The notes beneath the pieces are model-generated. The model did no database searches. It was not told the origin of the DNA and saw only the letters and a list, made by a program, of their open reading frames with translations. A stretch of DNA of 64,000 nt, taken from the NCBI RefSeq assembly GCF_014196535.1, contig NZ_JACIDU010000004.1:62001-126000 (forward strand), read 5' to 3'. Within the stretch, counting starts at the first letter, position 1. Each line of letters starts with the position of its first letter. Shown piece after piece: positions 8,195 through 18,187 of this stretch. Made by a program: the position numbers and the translations under genes. The stretch comes from Allorhizobium borbori (GTDB lineage: Bacteria > Pseudomonadota > Alphaproteobacteria > Rhizobiales > Rhizobiaceae).

Positions 8195-8397
8195 TCTGCA
8201 TGCCCGGCTGTCCCGGCAGGACTGTCGGCGTCATGATTGGAAAGGTGCTCGCCGTGCGAGGCCCCCCGGCTGACGTCAGACCCGCCGCGCAACCCGTTCC
8301 GGAGCGGTTTCTCCGGAATGACGGTTTCGTCCTCGACTAGTTTTCGCCGCATTGCTCCAGCATTTCGTTGAGCTTGCCCAAAGGAAAAGATTCGCCG

Positions 8398-9567
8398 GTG
8401 AACGAAACATCTGATCTGAACAGCAATGAACCGGTCCGCGAGCCCTCGCGCGCACCGAAGGGACCGATCATTCCGAAGTCGCCCAACGAAGCGCTGCGCC
8501 CTGAAAAGGTTCCGGAGCCGCCAAAGCGTTCGCGCAAGGCCCGCAGCCAGTTCGTTGTCTTTCTGAATTTTGTGATGACGATGGTCGTGCTGGCCGCTGG
8601 CGTCGCTGTCGGCGTGTTCTTCTACGTGAACAAGGCCTTCCGTGAACCGGGTCCGCTCGCGGTCACGACCCATGTCATCGTCCGTCCGGGGTCGGGCACA
8701 GGCGAGATCGCGACCAATCTGGAGCGCAATGGTGCGATCAGCGATGCACGCATCTTCCAGTACATGTCGAAGATCTATCTCGGCGACCGCACGGTGAAGG
8801 CTGGTGAATACGAGGTGAAGGCAGGCGCCTCCATGCAGGAGATCGTCGATCTGCTCGAGTCCGGCAAGTCGATCCTCTATTCCATCACGTTCCCGGAAGG
8901 TCTGACCGTTGCGCAGATTTTCCGCCGTCTCTCGGACGATCCGGTGCTGGAGGGCGATCTGCCCAAGGTCATCCCGGCGGAAGGATCGCTCAGCCCCGAT
9001 ACCTACAAGTTCTCGCGTGGCACCAAGCGGGAAGAGATCATCAGCCAGATGCGGGCGCAGCATGACAGGCTTCTTGACCAGATCTGGCTGCGTCGTGATC
9101 CCGAACTGCCGCTGAAGTCGAAGGAGGAACTGGTTACGCTGGCCTCCATCGTGGAGAAGGAAACCGGCAAGGCCGATGAACGGGCCCATGTCGCCTCGGT
9201 GTTCTATAACCGCCTTTCCAAGGGCATGCGCCTTCAGTCCGACCCGACCGTGCTGTACGGGATTTTCGGCGGTGAGGGGCGTCCATCCGACCGTCCGATC
9301 TATCAGTCGGATCTCGACAAGGACACGCCTTACAACACCTACAAGATCAAAGGTCTGCCGCCAGGGCCGATCGCCAATCCGGGTCGCGATGCGCTGGAAG
9401 CGACAGCGCTTCCATGGAAGACCAAGGATCTCTATTTCGTGGCCGATGGCACGGGTGGGCACGTTTTTGCCACCACGCTTGACGAGCACAATGCGAATGT
9501 CCGGCGCTGGCGCAAGCTGCAGGCCGATCAGGCGGCAACACCCGCCGAGACGCCCAAGACGCCGTGA
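8398..9567 (+). CDS. mltG: Endolytic murein transglycosylase MltG
   Basis: A YceG/MltG-family lytic transglycosylase that cleaves nascent peptidoglycan strands at the inner membrane. A basic, proline-rich cytoplasmic head is followed by one membrane helix (FVMTMVVLAAGVAVGVFFYV), then the LysM-like and catalytic regions; the catalytic Glu is in LASIVEKETGK, and the LQSDPTVLYG and PYNTYKIKGLPPGPI signatures are present. I prefer the GTG at 8398, about 12 nt after an AAGGA, over a TTG at 8368; the product is 389 residues, or 399 from the TTG. It lies between fabF and yicC-gmk. Confidence 0.93.
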   Translation: MNETSDLNSNEPVREPSRAPKGPIIPKSPNEALRPEKVPEPPKRSRKARSQFVVFLNFVMTMVVLAAGVAVGVFFYVNKAFREPGPLAVTTHVIVRPGSGTGEIATNLERNGAISDARIFQYMSKIYLGDRTVKAGEYEVKAGASMQEIVDLLESGKSILYSITFPEGLTVAQIFRRLSDDPVLEGDLPKVIPAEGSLSPDTYKFSRGTKREEIISQMRAQHDRLLDQIWLRRDPELPLKSKEELVTLASIVEKETGKADERAHVASVFYNRLSKGMRLQSDPTVLYGIFGGEGRPSDRPIYQSDLDKDTPYNTYKIKGLPPGPIANPGRDALEATALPWKTKDLYFVADGTGGHVFATTLDEHNANVRRWRKLQADQAATPAETPKTP

Positions 9568-9589
9568 CAGGCCAGAACATGCATTCGCG

Positions 9590-9624
9590 CCGGGGCGGTG
9601 GAGAAACCATCGCCCCGGTCTTTT
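9590..9624 (+). terminator. Terminator between mltG and yicC
   Basis: CCGGGGCG (9590-9597) and CGCCCCGG (9611-9618) form the base of a hairpin extended by TGG/CCA, followed by TCTTTTC. It ends about 18 nt before the yicC start, so yicC-gmk expression after it needs read-through or an overlapping promoter. Confidence 0.65.
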
Positions 9625-9642
9625 CAATGGAAAGGAAACCTG

Positions 9643-10530
9643 ATGGCTCTGCGCTCGATGACCGGCTTTGCACGCAGCGAAGGCGAAAGCGGTCGTTACC
9701 GCTTCTCCTGGGAATTGCGCGCCGTCAACGGCAAGGGTCTGGATCTGCGGCTGCGCCTGCCGCCGGGGCTGGAGCGTATCGAGGCCGATCTTCGCAAGCT
9801 CGCAGGTTCCGTGCTGAACCGCGGCAATATCCAGGCCGGGTTGACGCTTGCCGTGGCGGAAAACCGTATCGAGGCGGTGGTGAACCATGATGCGCTGAAC
9901 GCGGTTCTGGCGCTCAAGGCCGAACTCGGCGCAACCATCGATCCAGCACCGCTGCGTTTCGACAGCCTGCTCGGCATTCGGGGGCTGATCGATTTCCGCG
10001 AAGCTGAAGATGAGCCGGAAGCGGTCGCCGTGCGCGATGCCGCCGTGCTCGACGCCTTCCAGGCGGCGCTTGATGGCTTGAATAGCATGCGCGAGCGCGA
10101 AGGGGCGGCTCTTGGCGACGTCCTCTCAAGCCAGGTCGATCAGATCGCGGCCATCGCCGATCGCATTGAGGCCGACCCCTCCCGCCAGCCGGCGGAGATC
10201 GTCAAGCGTATCGCAGCCCAGGTCAACCAGTTGCTGGACGCGAATTCATCGCTCGATCAAGACCGACTGCATGTTGAAGCCGCGCTTCTCGCCACTCGTG
10301 CCGATATTCGCGAGGAACTGGACCGCTTGCGCGCCCACTGTTCCGCCGTGCGCGAATTGCTGGTCGCCGGTGGGCCTGTCGGTCGCAAGCTCGATTTTCT
10401 TGCACAGGAATTTAACCGGGAATCGAATACGATCTGTTCGAAGTCGAATGCGGTCGCCGTAACCTCGGCGGGCATCGAACTAAAAGTCGTGATCGACCAG
10501 TTCCGGGAACAGGTTCAAAATCTGGAGTAA
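9643..10530 (+). CDS. yicC: YicC/YloC family endoribonuclease
   Basis: A 295-residue member of the YicC family, starting MALRSMTGFARSEG, with the YicC-like N-terminal domain (about 1-155) and the C-terminal DUF1732 (DIREELDRLRAHCSAVRELL, FLAQEFNRESNTICSKS). YicC proteins act as endoribonucleases in E. coli and relatives, and the gene sits beside gmk in many bacteria. An AAAGGAAA precedes the ATG at 9643. The gene ends 3 bp before gmk, so they are one unit. Confidence 0.93.
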   Translation: MALRSMTGFARSEGESGRYRFSWELRAVNGKGLDLRLRLPPGLERIEADLRKLAGSVLNRGNIQAGLTLAVAENRIEAVVNHDALNAVLALKAELGATIDPAPLRFDSLLGIRGLIDFREAEDEPEAVAVRDAAVLDAFQAALDGLNSMREREGAALGDVLSSQVDQIAAIADRIEADPSRQPAEIVKRIAAQVNQLLDANSSLDQDRLHVEAALLATRADIREELDRLRAHCSAVRELLVAGGPVGRKLDFLAQEFNRESNTICSKSNAVAVTSAGIELKVVIDQFREQVQNLE

Positions 10531-10533
10531 CCG

Positions 10534-11196
10534 ATGACTACGGCCAAAAAGCCGCTCACCAAGATCAATCGCCGCGGCCTCATGCTGGTCATTTCCTCGC
10601 CGTCGGGGGCCGGGAAGTCGACCATTTCCCGCGCGCTGATGGAAGCCGACCCGACGCTTGGCATGTCGGTGAGCGTGACAACCCGCCAACGCCGCCCGAG
10701 CGAGATCGCCGGCCGTCACTATCACTTCATTTCGGTGCGTGAGTTCGAGCGCCTGCGTGACAGCGATGCGCTGCTGGAGTGGGCCGAGGTTCACGGCAAT
10801 TTCTATGGCACGCCGCGTGAGCCGGTTGAGATCGCCATGGCCGAGGGCCGCGACATGCTGTTCGACATCGACTGGCAGGGTGCGCGTCAGTTGCAGGAAA
10901 AGATGGCCGCCGATGTCGTCTCCATCTTCGTTCTGCCGCCGACCATGACCGAACTGCAATCGCGCCTGCACCGCCGCGCCGAGGACACGGAAGAGGTCAT
11001 TCGCACGCGTCTTCTGAATTCCCGTTCGGAAATCGAGCACTGGCGCGAGTACGACTACATCATTGTCAATGAAGACCTGGATACCGCCTTCGATTCGGTT
11101 CAGTCCATCGTCAAGGCCGAGCGCCTGCGCCGCGACCGCCGTCACGGCCTGTTCGATTTCGTGCGTGTGCTGCTCGAGGAAGAGCCGAAGCTCTGA
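10534..11196 (+). CDS. gmk: Guanylate kinase
   Basis: A 220-residue kinase converting GMP to GDP with ATP. The P-loop [10 protein letters not shown] sits near residue 22, followed by the GMP-binding [11 protein letters not shown] and GRHYHF segments and the DIDWQGA motif. It lies 3 bp after yicC and before a clear terminator. About 12 extra N-terminal residues precede the core, as is common in alphaproteobacteria. Confidence 0.97.
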   Translation: MTTAKKPLTKINRRGLMLVISSPSGAGKSTISRALMEADPTLGMSVSVTTRQRRPSEIAGRHYHFISVREFERLRDSDALLEWAEVHGNFYGTPREPVEIAMAEGRDMLFDIDWQGARQLQEKMAADVVSIFVLPPTMTELQSRLHRRAEDTEEVIRTRLLNSRSEIEHWREYDYIIVNEDLDTAFDSVQSIVKAERLRRDRRHGLFDFVRVLLEEEPKL

Positions 11197-11221
11197 GAGT
11201 GTCAGCATCCGGACAATAAAA

Positions 11222-11246
11222 GGCGCCCCGCAACGGGCGCCCTTTT
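11222..11246 (+). terminator. Rho-independent terminator of yicC-gmk
   Basis: GGCGCCC (11222-11228) and GGGCGCC (11235-11241) form the stem, flanked by A and T runs (AATAAAA on the left, CTTTTATTTT on the right). The flanking runs let it work in both directions, ending gmk on the plus strand and the secreted-protein gene on the minus strand. Confidence 0.85.
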
Positions 11247-11271
11247 ATTTTGGTAGCAAGGATGACCGGGG

Positions 11272-11682
11272 TCAGAACACGCGCTGTTTTGCCTTTGCAA
11301 CCGAAAAGCCGTGGCCCTGACCGTTGGTGCAGGTCATGCCCGTGGTTTCTGAAGTGCAGGTAACGGTGCCAAGCGTGACGGACTTGCCGTAATCGAGCGT
11401 GAAGGCATCGGGCGAAACGACAGCATCGCCCACACAGCCGACATACCCCTTGCCCCGGGTATCGACGGAGAAGGAAGAGCCCCAATCCAGTTCGCAGTCC
11501 GTAGGCGGTTTGCGGAAGGTCTTCGTCAACTCCAGCAGATCGCACCGTGCGCCCGCGAATTCCCCGGTTGCAAGCATGCAGGCGATGTTGCCGGTTGGCG
11601 AACGGAAGAAGAGCATGTCATCCGCCAGCGCGGACGAGGCGGGAATGAGGGCGCAGGCAAGGACGAGACGGCTCAGTTTCAT
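11272..11682 (-). CDS. Small secreted cysteine-rich protein (DUF6636-like)
   Basis: A 136-residue protein with a signal peptide of about 20 residues ending SSALA. The mature part has six cysteines (in NIACM, ARCDL, TDCEL, VGCVG, VTCTS and MTCTN contexts), enough for three periplasmic disulfides. The SPTGNIAC opening resembles small secreted proteins annotated DUF6636. I do not know the function. It lies 44 bp downstream of rsmA on the same strand and ends at the bidirectional terminator, so it may be the last gene of the surA-pdxA-rsmA unit. Confidence 0.75.
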   Translation of the reverse strand: MKLSRLVLACALIPASSALADDMLFFRSPTGNIACMLATGEFAGARCDLLELTKTFRKPPTDCELDWGSSFSVDTRGKGYVGCVGDAVVSPDAFTLDYGKSVTLGTVTCTSETTGMTCTNGQGHGFSVAKAKQRVF

Positions 11683-11726
11683 GGCGATGTCCACGTCGAA
11701 GGGCAAGCCGGTATAGCCGGCCGAAA

Positions 11727-12560
11727 CTACAGGCAGTTGGCCAGTGTGACGAACTCCTCCACCGAAAGCGTTTCCGCCCGCCGGGTGGGGTCGATGCCGG
11801 CCTTGGCCAGCAGGGCCTCGCCGCCCAGCGCCTTCACGCTCTGGCGCAGCATTTTGCGGCGCTGGCCGAAGGCGGCCTCGGTGACGCGTTCGAGCTTTTT
11901 CACGTCGCAGGGCAGGGGATTGTCGCGGGGTGTGAGATGCACGACAGTCGACGTCACTTTCGGCGGCGGAGTGAATGCCTGTGGCGGCACGTCGAATGCC
12001 ATGTGCGCCTGCGTGCGCCAGCCCGCCAGCACGCCGAGACGGCCATAATGGTCGTCTTCCTCGTCGGCGACGATCCGCAGGCCGACCTCGCGCTGGAACA
12101 TCAGCGTCAGCGATTCCCAATAAGGCGGCCAGACGGGCGGTAACAGCCAGTTGATGAGCAACTGCGTGCCGACATTATAGGGCAGGTTGGCGATGATCTT
12201 CACCTTGCCGCCTTGGGCTTCGGCCAGAGCAGCGAAATCCACCTTCAGCGCATCGCCCTCGATGACTTCGAGACGACCGGGATAGTGATCGGAGATTTCG
12301 GCGAGCGCCGGCAGGCAGCGACTGTCGCGCTCTATGACGATGAGTTTCTTCACGCCGAGCGAGAGAATGGCGCGCGTGAGCCCGCCGGGGCCCGGGCCGA
12401 CCTCGATGACAGTCGCGCCCTCCAGCGAACCGGCGGTGCGTGCGATCTTCTGCGTCAGATTGAGGTCTAGCAGGAAGTTCTGGCCAAGTGCCTTGCGGGC
12501 ATCGAGACCATGGGTGGCAATGACCTCCCTCAGTGGCGGGAGGTCGTCGATAGCAGCCAT
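11727..12560 (-). CDS. rsmA: 16S rRNA (adenine1518/1519-N6)-dimethyltransferase
   Basis: A 277-residue KsgA/RsmA that dimethylates two adjacent adenosines in helix 45 of 16S rRNA late in 30S assembly. The [10 protein letters not shown] opening, SAM motif [10 protein letters not shown] and active-site motif NLPYNVGT are all visible, with the C-terminal domain carrying [11 protein letters not shown]. The ATG overlaps the pdxA stop by one base (TGATG), indicating translational coupling. surA-pdxA-rsmA is a widely conserved arrangement. Confidence 0.97.
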   Translation of the reverse strand: MAAIDDLPPLREVIATHGLDARKALGQNFLLDLNLTQKIARTAGSLEGATVIEVGPGPGGLTRAILSLGVKKLIVIERDSRCLPALAEISDHYPGRLEVIEGDALKVDFAALAEAQGGKVKIIANLPYNVGTQLLINWLLPPVWPPYWESLTLMFQREVGLRIVADEEDDHYGRLGVLAGWRTQAHMAFDVPPQAFTPPPKVTSTVVHLTPRDNPLPCDVKKLERVTEAAFGQRRKMLRQSVKALGGEALLAKAGIDPTRRAETLSVEEFVTLANCL

Positions 12561-13591
12561 CAGTTCGTCTTTCCGGCGTGTCCGGCAAGCTCGCTGGCTA
12601 GCTTCAGAGCCGTCACGAGGCTCGTTTCGCGGGCCACGCCCTGACCGGCAAGACCGAAGGCCGTGCCGTGATCCGGCGAGGTGCGGATGAAGGGCAGGCC
12701 GAGCGTGACATTGACGGTATCATCGAACCCGAGCGCCTTGGCCGGGATCAATGCCTGATCGTGATACATGCACACTGCGAGATCGTAGCGGGCACGGGCA
12801 TCGTCGTGGAACATCGTATCGGCCGGCAGCGGCCCGAAGGCGTCGATACCTTCCGCGCGCAGGCGGCTCACGGCCGGTGCGATGATGTCTTCGTCTTCCT
12901 TGCCGATGGCGCCACCTTCGCCGGCATGCGGATTGAGACCGGCAACGGCCAGACGCGGCGAAGCCATGCCGAAACGTTCACGCAGATCCTTGGCGGCAAT
13001 GCGGCAGGTCTCGAATATCAGGTTTTCGCTCAGTCGCGATGCCACATCCTTCAGCGGAATATGGATGGTGACCGGCACGGCACGCAGTTTCGGCCCGGCC
13101 AGCATCATCACCGGCATGTCGCGCTTGCCCGTGGCTCGGGCGGCGAGTTCCGCGAGGAATTCGGTATGGCCCGGAAACTTGAAGCCGGCTTGATAGAGCA
13201 CGGACTTGGCGATGGGGTTGGTCACGACCGCACTGGCCTTGCCGGAGGTGGCGAGTTCCACGGCCTTTTCGATGGAGGCAATGGTACCGCCCGCCGTGCC
13301 GACATGCGGCTCACCGGCCACCACGTCGATGCCGGCGGGGACGGGCAGAACCGGCAGTGCCGTTGCGAAGATCGATGCGGCAGCTTCCGGTGTCGATGTC
13401 TTCAGCGGCACGTCAAGATCGAGCAGACGGGCGCGGATCGCCAGAACGTCGGGATCGCCGACATAGATGAACGGCGCAAGCCCGTATTCCTCCCGCTTCG
13501 TCCAGGCGACCAGCGCCAGATCAGGGCCGATGCCCGCAGGGTCTCCCTGTGTCAGGGCGAGGGGAAGCTGGCTCGAAACGGCATTCGGCAT
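12560..13591 (-). CDS. pdxA: 4-hydroxythreonine-4-phosphate dehydrogenase
   Basis: A 343-residue PdxA that oxidises 4-phosphohydroxy-L-threonine in pyridoxal-phosphate synthesis. The substrate and metal ligands are in conserved contexts: [21 protein letters not shown] and [13 protein letters not shown]. The presence of pdxA implies the DXP-dependent route to vitamin B6. It is 20 bp downstream of the surA-like gene and overlaps rsmA by one base. Confidence 0.96.
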   Translation of the reverse strand: MPNAVSSQLPLALTQGDPAGIGPDLALVAWTKREEYGLAPFIYVGDPDVLAIRARLLDLDVPLKTSTPEAAASIFATALPVLPVPAGIDVVAGEPHVGTAGGTIASIEKAVELATSGKASAVVTNPIAKSVLYQAGFKFPGHTEFLAELAARATGKRDMPVMMLAGPKLRAVPVTIHIPLKDVASRLSENLIFETCRIAAKDLRERFGMASPRLAVAGLNPHAGEGGAIGKEDEDIIAPAVSRLRAEGIDAFGPLPADTMFHDDARARYDLAVCMYHDQALIPAKALGFDDTVNVTLGLPFIRTSPDHGTAFGLAGQGVARETSLVTALKLASELAGHAGKTN

Positions 13592-13611
13592 GGGGCGATC
13601 CTTGGGCGTGC

Positions 13612-14571
13612 TCAGCGATAGGTGATCTGCGTCTTGGCGCGCAGCTCATCGAGGAATTTCTTCTCGTTCGGGTTGGCTTCCGATTGTTTGCCGGCATTGG
13701 CAAGGTCTTCGGCCCGGAACACGATTTCGGCGGCCAGATCGTCGTTGACCTGACGCTGGCTGCAGATGGCGAGGAACTCGGCGCCCTTGTCGGTGATGAG
13801 CACGCCGGTCGTCTGGCCCTTGGCCGCCTCCACCAGCGGCTTCCATTCATCGGGAATTTGCTGAACCATCATGCGGCCGAGATCGCGTACGGTCACGTCG
13901 TGATAGGCCTTGGCAAACTGCTTGCCCTGCGCGCAACCGGGGTAGGAGGCGCGGGCGGCTTCGGCCTCGGCCTTGCGCTTGGGGGCGATGGCCTTCTTTG
14001 CGGCAGGCACGACGAAGATGACCTGCTGGAATATGTACTCGGTGGTCACAGGCTTCTTGCCTGCCTCAGCCATGCGCTTGACGATGTCCTGATTGGAAAG
14101 CTTGCCGGCGCTGCCATATTTCGCGTTCAGCAGGCGCGGCCAGCTCATTTGCACGGCAATGAAAGCCTTGAAATGCTCCGGCCCGACGCCGGCCTGGTTG
14201 AGAATCTGCGAAAGCTGCTGCGGCGAAAGCTTGTTGCCGGCTGCAAAGCGGGCAAAGGACTTGTCCACGTCATCCTGACTGACGGATGCACCAACGCGGG
14301 CGATTTCCTGACGCTTCAGCGTTTCGTCAACGAGTTGCTCGCGCGCCATCTTGCGGTCGGCCTTCTGGCGCTGCAATTTCAGGAAGGCCATGCGGCGGGA
14401 GACGTCGTTATTGGTGATCGCGGTACGACCGACGATGACTTCCACTGTGGAACTCGACTGTGCATTTGCCGGCGTTGCCGCCAGAAACGCAACAGGCACG
14501 ACCGCAGCAGACAATGAAGATGCGACGACACCCGCCATCAGGGCGCGCACAGCCTTTTTCCCAACAGCCAT
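13612..14571 (-). CDS. surA: SurA-like periplasmic chaperone / peptidyl-prolyl isomerase
   Basis: I choose the ATG at 14571 ([10 protein letters not shown]), eight bases after AAGGA, over one two codons upstream; the product is 319 residues. A signal peptide ends near TPANAQS. The SurA-type N-terminal helical region ([20 protein letters not shown]) is clear. The following segment (about 190-300: [24 protein letters not shown]) reads as a diverged parvulin domain. SurA escorts outer-membrane proteins, including LptD, to the BAM complex, and lptD lies directly upstream. Whether this version has isomerase activity is open. Confidence 0.85.
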   Translation of the reverse strand: MAVGKKAVRALMAGVVASSLSAAVVPVAFLAATPANAQSSSTVEVIVGRTAITNNDVSRRMAFLKLQRQKADRKMAREQLVDETLKRQEIARVGASVSQDDVDKSFARFAAGNKLSPQQLSQILNQAGVGPEHFKAFIAVQMSWPRLLNAKYGSAGKLSNQDIVKRMAEAGKKPVTTEYIFQQVIFVVPAAKKAIAPKRKAEAEAARASYPGCAQGKQFAKAYHDVTVRDLGRMMVQQIPDEWKPLVEAAKGQTTGVLITDKGAEFLAICSQRQVNDDLAAEIVFRAEDLANAGKQSEANPNEKKFLDELRAKTQITYR

Positions 14572-14715
14572 CGGCATTTCCTTTCCCTCGCCGGGTCTAG
14601 CGCCCGCGTATTCCTCTTGCGTCACCGGTCTGCCGGGGAACGGTCGGGAGTCGTTCCGGACGTGCCTGATCGATTCCGCTCATACTGTCCCGGCCTCCGA
14701 AACCGGAGACTGTTT

Positions 14716-14743
14716 TGTATAATACGCCCGTCCAGTTGCACAA
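14716..14743 (-). promoter_or_regulatory. Predicted promoter of surA-pdxA-rsmA
   Basis: On the minus strand TTGTGC (14743-14738) and TATACA (14721-14716) are 16 bases apart in the 221-bp gap after lptD, about 145 nt upstream of the surA start. This suggests surA has its own promoter besides any read-through from lptD. Confidence 0.5.
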
Positions 14744-14792
14744 TCCTTGCGGCGAAACAAAGGCTCCGCCGCAGGCAAGGGGCGCCAAGGCC

Positions 14793-17105
14793 TTATTCGG
14801 TGAACGTATCGAACGTATCGGCACCAAGATCCACATCGCCCAGCGTGCGGAAACTCAACCGGGCGCCGATTGACCAGTCGTTCGCCTTTTCGTTGCCAAC
14901 GTCACGCGTGTCCGTGAAGGCCATCGAGAAGATCATGCACTCGTCGGTATAGCTGAAGCCCAGACCACGACGGGTGAGCACATCGGCGTTGATATCCCAG
15001 GTCACGGCACCGAACACCGACCAGTTGTCGTTCAGGCGAACGGACGTGCTGTTCTGGATGATGTCGTTGTCGTTCTTGTCGCCATACTCCGGCTGCGCGT
15101 TGATACGCGTATAGGTCAGGCTGGTCTGCAGCGCCCGGGCGGTGTAGGCGACAGTCGTATCGGCGCGGTTCAGATCGTAATCGTCCTTGTCGATCCGCAC
15201 GCTGCCGCTCAGCGAAATGCCGTTCGGCATGTCGAGACCGGCCATTGCCACATAATCGGACACGTTGTCTTCAAGACCGGAATTGGCCCCGGCATTGACC
15301 AGATCGTCGGTGGCAAACGAGTTCAGGCCGGCAATCTGGTAGGACTGGCCGGCGATGGCCTTCAGCGTGAAGCCGTTGTCCAGCGAGCCGGTATAACGGA
15401 AGCCGACATTGGCGCGCGTGCCGCCCTCGATACGGTCGTAGCCCGAGAACTTGTCGCGATCGAAAAGGTTGGTCGCGTCGAAGACGAAGCTTTGTGCGTC
15501 CTCGTTCGGCAAGCCGCCGGCGTTCACCTCATTCGGGCGCGCGAAAATCTGCGCAATCGGCTCGAAGATATGGCTGCCGTAGCCGGTGGCGACGAGAAGC
15601 GGATAGCGTGCTTCAAGGCCAGCCGTCAGCATATAGCGCGTGGCAAAGCCGTCATTCTCGAATGAGCCGGTGTAGCCGACCGGCGCGTTGACATCGAGAC
15701 CGTGCAGATCGCCGCGTGCCGCAAGGATTGGTGTGAAAAGCAGACCCTGCGGTGTAGCATAGGTCCGTTTCCACTCGACCTCACTGGTCAGGCGGGCGTT
15801 CACGCCGGAAAGGCCACGATAGCCGTTCTTGCTCAGCGCCGCATTGATGTCGGCATCCGTGCGGGAGATATTCGTGAAGTTGACGTTGGCGGACAGTTCG
15901 CCGCCTGCCACGGCTTCCGGTGCCACGTAGTGATAGTCGATGACCGGCGCGGCAATCGCCTGCTGCTTTTCGGCCGTGTTCTTCGTATCGGCATCCTGCA
16001 CGTCGAAGTAATAGCCGCGCACATCGAAATAGTTTCGCTTGCCGATACCCGTGAGGTAGGCCTGATTGGTGTGAACCGTCTGGTTCAGGCCCTGAATGTC
16101 ATATGTGCGGGCGAAGTTGTTGTCGCTCTGCACCATCGCATCCCAGCCGAAAGCCCAGCGGGGATTGATGTGGAAATCGGCCTTTGAGGAGGCAAGGACG
16201 CGGAGATCCTTTTCAGAGTCGCTGGTGTTGGCGGTGAACTGGTCTTTGTTCAACTGGCTGATGCCCGCTACGCGGAACGTATGCTCACCCATGTCGAAAC
16301 GCTGGCGCACTTCACCTTCCAGCAAGGCGCCCTGCGTCGAATAGCCGGTGACGGTGAACGTTGCATCGGCGGTATTCGAAAAGGCCCAGTAATAGGGGAT
16401 CGACGCGCCGAAACCGAGATTTTCGGTCATGCTCATGCGCGGGAACAGGAAGCCGGACTTGCGCTTGACCGTCTGGTCGGGAACTTCCAGAACCGGCACG
16501 AAGGCGATCGGCACGCCGAACACTTCAATACGCGCCTTCTCGAGGCGAATCGTCTGTTCCTTGCCGTTCTGAATGACGCGCTCGGCCTTGACCTGCCACA
16601 GCGGCGCCCGCTGCGGATTGGTCGCGCAGGGCAGACAGGCAGTGTAGGTGCCGTTGTTCAGTACCATCGTGTCCGCATCGATCCGCTCGCCGCTTTCGGC
16701 AGCAATGCGTGTGTTGTCCGTGGTTTCGACGCGCAGGCTGTTGAGGAAGCCATTGGCGAAATTGTCGGTCACGTCGAGATTTTCGGCGTAGACGCGATTG
16801 CCGTCGGGCTCGACCATTTCGATGTGACCGCTCGCGGAAACGCGCCCGGTCTTCTGATTGTAATCGACCCGCTGGGCCACCATGCGGTAGCCATTGTAAT
16901 GAATCTGGACGGCACCGGTCGCGGTCACGATTTCCGCGTCGCGGTTATAAACGACTTCATCCGCCGACAGCAGCAACTTCTCGCCGGATTTCACATCCTG
17001 AGCAAGCGCGGCGCCCGAGGCGACCAGAAGATAGGAGCACAAAGCCGCCCCGGACATGAGGCGAGCCATACGCATGCTGATACTCTTGCGGTCTTTTGCC
17101 GCCAC
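14793..17105 (-). CDS. lptD: LPS-assembly outer-membrane protein LptD
   Basis: A 770-residue protein that inserts lipopolysaccharide into the outer leaflet together with LptE. It has a signal peptide (ending ASGAALAQD), an N-terminal OstA/LptA-like beta-jellyroll and a large C-terminal beta-barrel rich in aromatic-ended strands. A CLPC pair near residue 157 and a Cys close to the C-terminus (DECMIF) could form the inter-domain disulfide typical of LptD. The GTG start at 17105 follows AGGAGG and overlaps the lptG TAG, so translation is coupled. Confidence 0.95.
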   Translation of the reverse strand: MAAKDRKSISMRMARLMSGAALCSYLLVASGAALAQDVKSGEKLLLSADEVVYNRDAEIVTATGAVQIHYNGYRMVAQRVDYNQKTGRVSASGHIEMVEPDGNRVYAENLDVTDNFANGFLNSLRVETTDNTRIAAESGERIDADTMVLNNGTYTACLPCATNPQRAPLWQVKAERVIQNGKEQTIRLEKARIEVFGVPIAFVPVLEVPDQTVKRKSGFLFPRMSMTENLGFGASIPYYWAFSNTADATFTVTGYSTQGALLEGEVRQRFDMGEHTFRVAGISQLNKDQFTANTSDSEKDLRVLASSKADFHINPRWAFGWDAMVQSDNNFARTYDIQGLNQTVHTNQAYLTGIGKRNYFDVRGYYFDVQDADTKNTAEKQQAIAAPVIDYHYVAPEAVAGGELSANVNFTNISRTDADINAALSKNGYRGLSGVNARLTSEVEWKRTYATPQGLLFTPILAARGDLHGLDVNAPVGYTGSFENDGFATRYMLTAGLEARYPLLVATGYGSHIFEPIAQIFARPNEVNAGGLPNEDAQSFVFDATNLFDRDKFSGYDRIEGGTRANVGFRYTGSLDNGFTLKAIAGQSYQIAGLNSFATDDLVNAGANSGLEDNVSDYVAMAGLDMPNGISLSGSVRIDKDDYDLNRADTTVAYTARALQTSLTYTRINAQPEYGDKNDNDIIQNSTSVRLNDNWSVFGAVTWDINADVLTRRGLGFSYTDECMIFSMAFTDTRDVGNEKANDWSIGARLSFRTLGDVDLGADTFDTFTE

Positions 17106-18187
17106 TAGCCGTCCTCCTGATGAAGCAGAATCGTCGCGCCGAGTGCAGTCGCCACGATCACGGGAATCCAGACCGCGACAACCGGAGGCACGACACCGCT
17201 GCTCCCGAATGCTTTGACAAGCACAGTCACGACATAAAGCACGAAGCCGGAGAGGATTCCACCCAGAATCACTGAGCGGGATTGGTTCATCCGACTGAAT
17301 TTTAAAGAGACAGTCGCCGCGATCATCGTCATGGCGACGAGCAGGAAGGGCAACGACAACAACGAGTGGAACTGCGTCTCGAGTGCTCGCGTCGGAATGC
17401 CGTAACTGCGGGCAATCTCGATTTTTCTCGAAATCTCATAAAAAGCAACGCTTTCCGGTTGGGTCAGTCGCTCTTCCATATATTCGGGCTTGAGATTTGT
17501 CGGAAGTTTCAGTTCGTCATGATGCTGAGGGATTTCGCCCGGCCGGGTTTCGCTGACATCCTTAAGAAGCCAGTAACCATTTTCCAATTTTGCCGAGGCC
17601 GCATCCTGTCTCAGGATGATATTTCCGGCCGTGTCGAAGTGGAAAAGTGCGACATCCACCATCAGCGTGCCGCCTTCGAGCGTTGTTTTGGCGCCGATGA
17701 TGACATCGTCATTCTTGGTGATCTGGCGAATCCACGGCAGGAAGGTGGCCCGGCTCGAATCGGTCTTGCGCCAGCCGTTTTCAAGCGTGAGCGCCTGCCG
17801 CTGGCCCCAGGCCGAAAGCGGGTTCAGAACAAGAACGGTGGCAAGGCCGACGAGAAAGGCGCCCGTGAGAAAGGGTGTCATGAACTGCCAGACCGAAATG
17901 CCGGCCGCGCGTGTCACAACGAGTTCATACTTGCGGTTCAGCGCAATCAGCACGGTCATGCCACCGAACAGTACGATAAAGGGTACCGTCTGCATCAGGA
18001 TCTGTGGAACACGCAGGCCGGTCAGGTAGACCGCTCCCAGCACCGAATAGCCGTCGAGGTCCGAGAACCGTCGTGCGGTTTCGCTGAAATCAGCAAGAAA
18101 AATGATGCCTGTGACGCCCAGGAAAAACCACATGATGGTCGTGGCATAGCGTCGGACGAAGTAGCCCCCGAGGATGGAAGTGATCAT
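17105..18187 (-). CDS. lptG: LPS export ABC transporter permease LptG
   Basis: A 360-residue YjgP/YjgQ-family permease with about six membrane helices in two groups around a periplasmic beta-jellyroll. With LptF and LptB it pulls LPS out of the inner membrane towards LptA and LptD. I place the start at the ATG at 18187 (MITSILGGYFVRRY), which overlaps the lptF stop as ATGA. Position second in lptF-lptG-lptD supports LptG. The LptB ATPase is not in the window. Confidence 0.94.
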   Translation of the reverse strand: MITSILGGYFVRRYATTIMWFFLGVTGIIFLADFSETARRFSDLDGYSVLGAVYLTGLRVPQILMQTVPFIVLFGGMTVLIALNRKYELVVTRAAGISVWQFMTPFLTGAFLVGLATVLVLNPLSAWGQRQALTLENGWRKTDSSRATFLPWIRQITKNDDVIIGAKTTLEGGTLMVDVALFHFDTAGNIILRQDAASAKLENGYWLLKDVSETRPGEIPQHHDELKLPTNLKPEYMEERLTQPESVAFYEISRKIEIARSYGIPTRALETQFHSLLSLPFLLVAMTMIAATVSLKFSRMNQSRSVILGGILSGFVLYVVTVLVKAFGSSGVVPPVVAVWIPVIVATALGATILLHQEDG

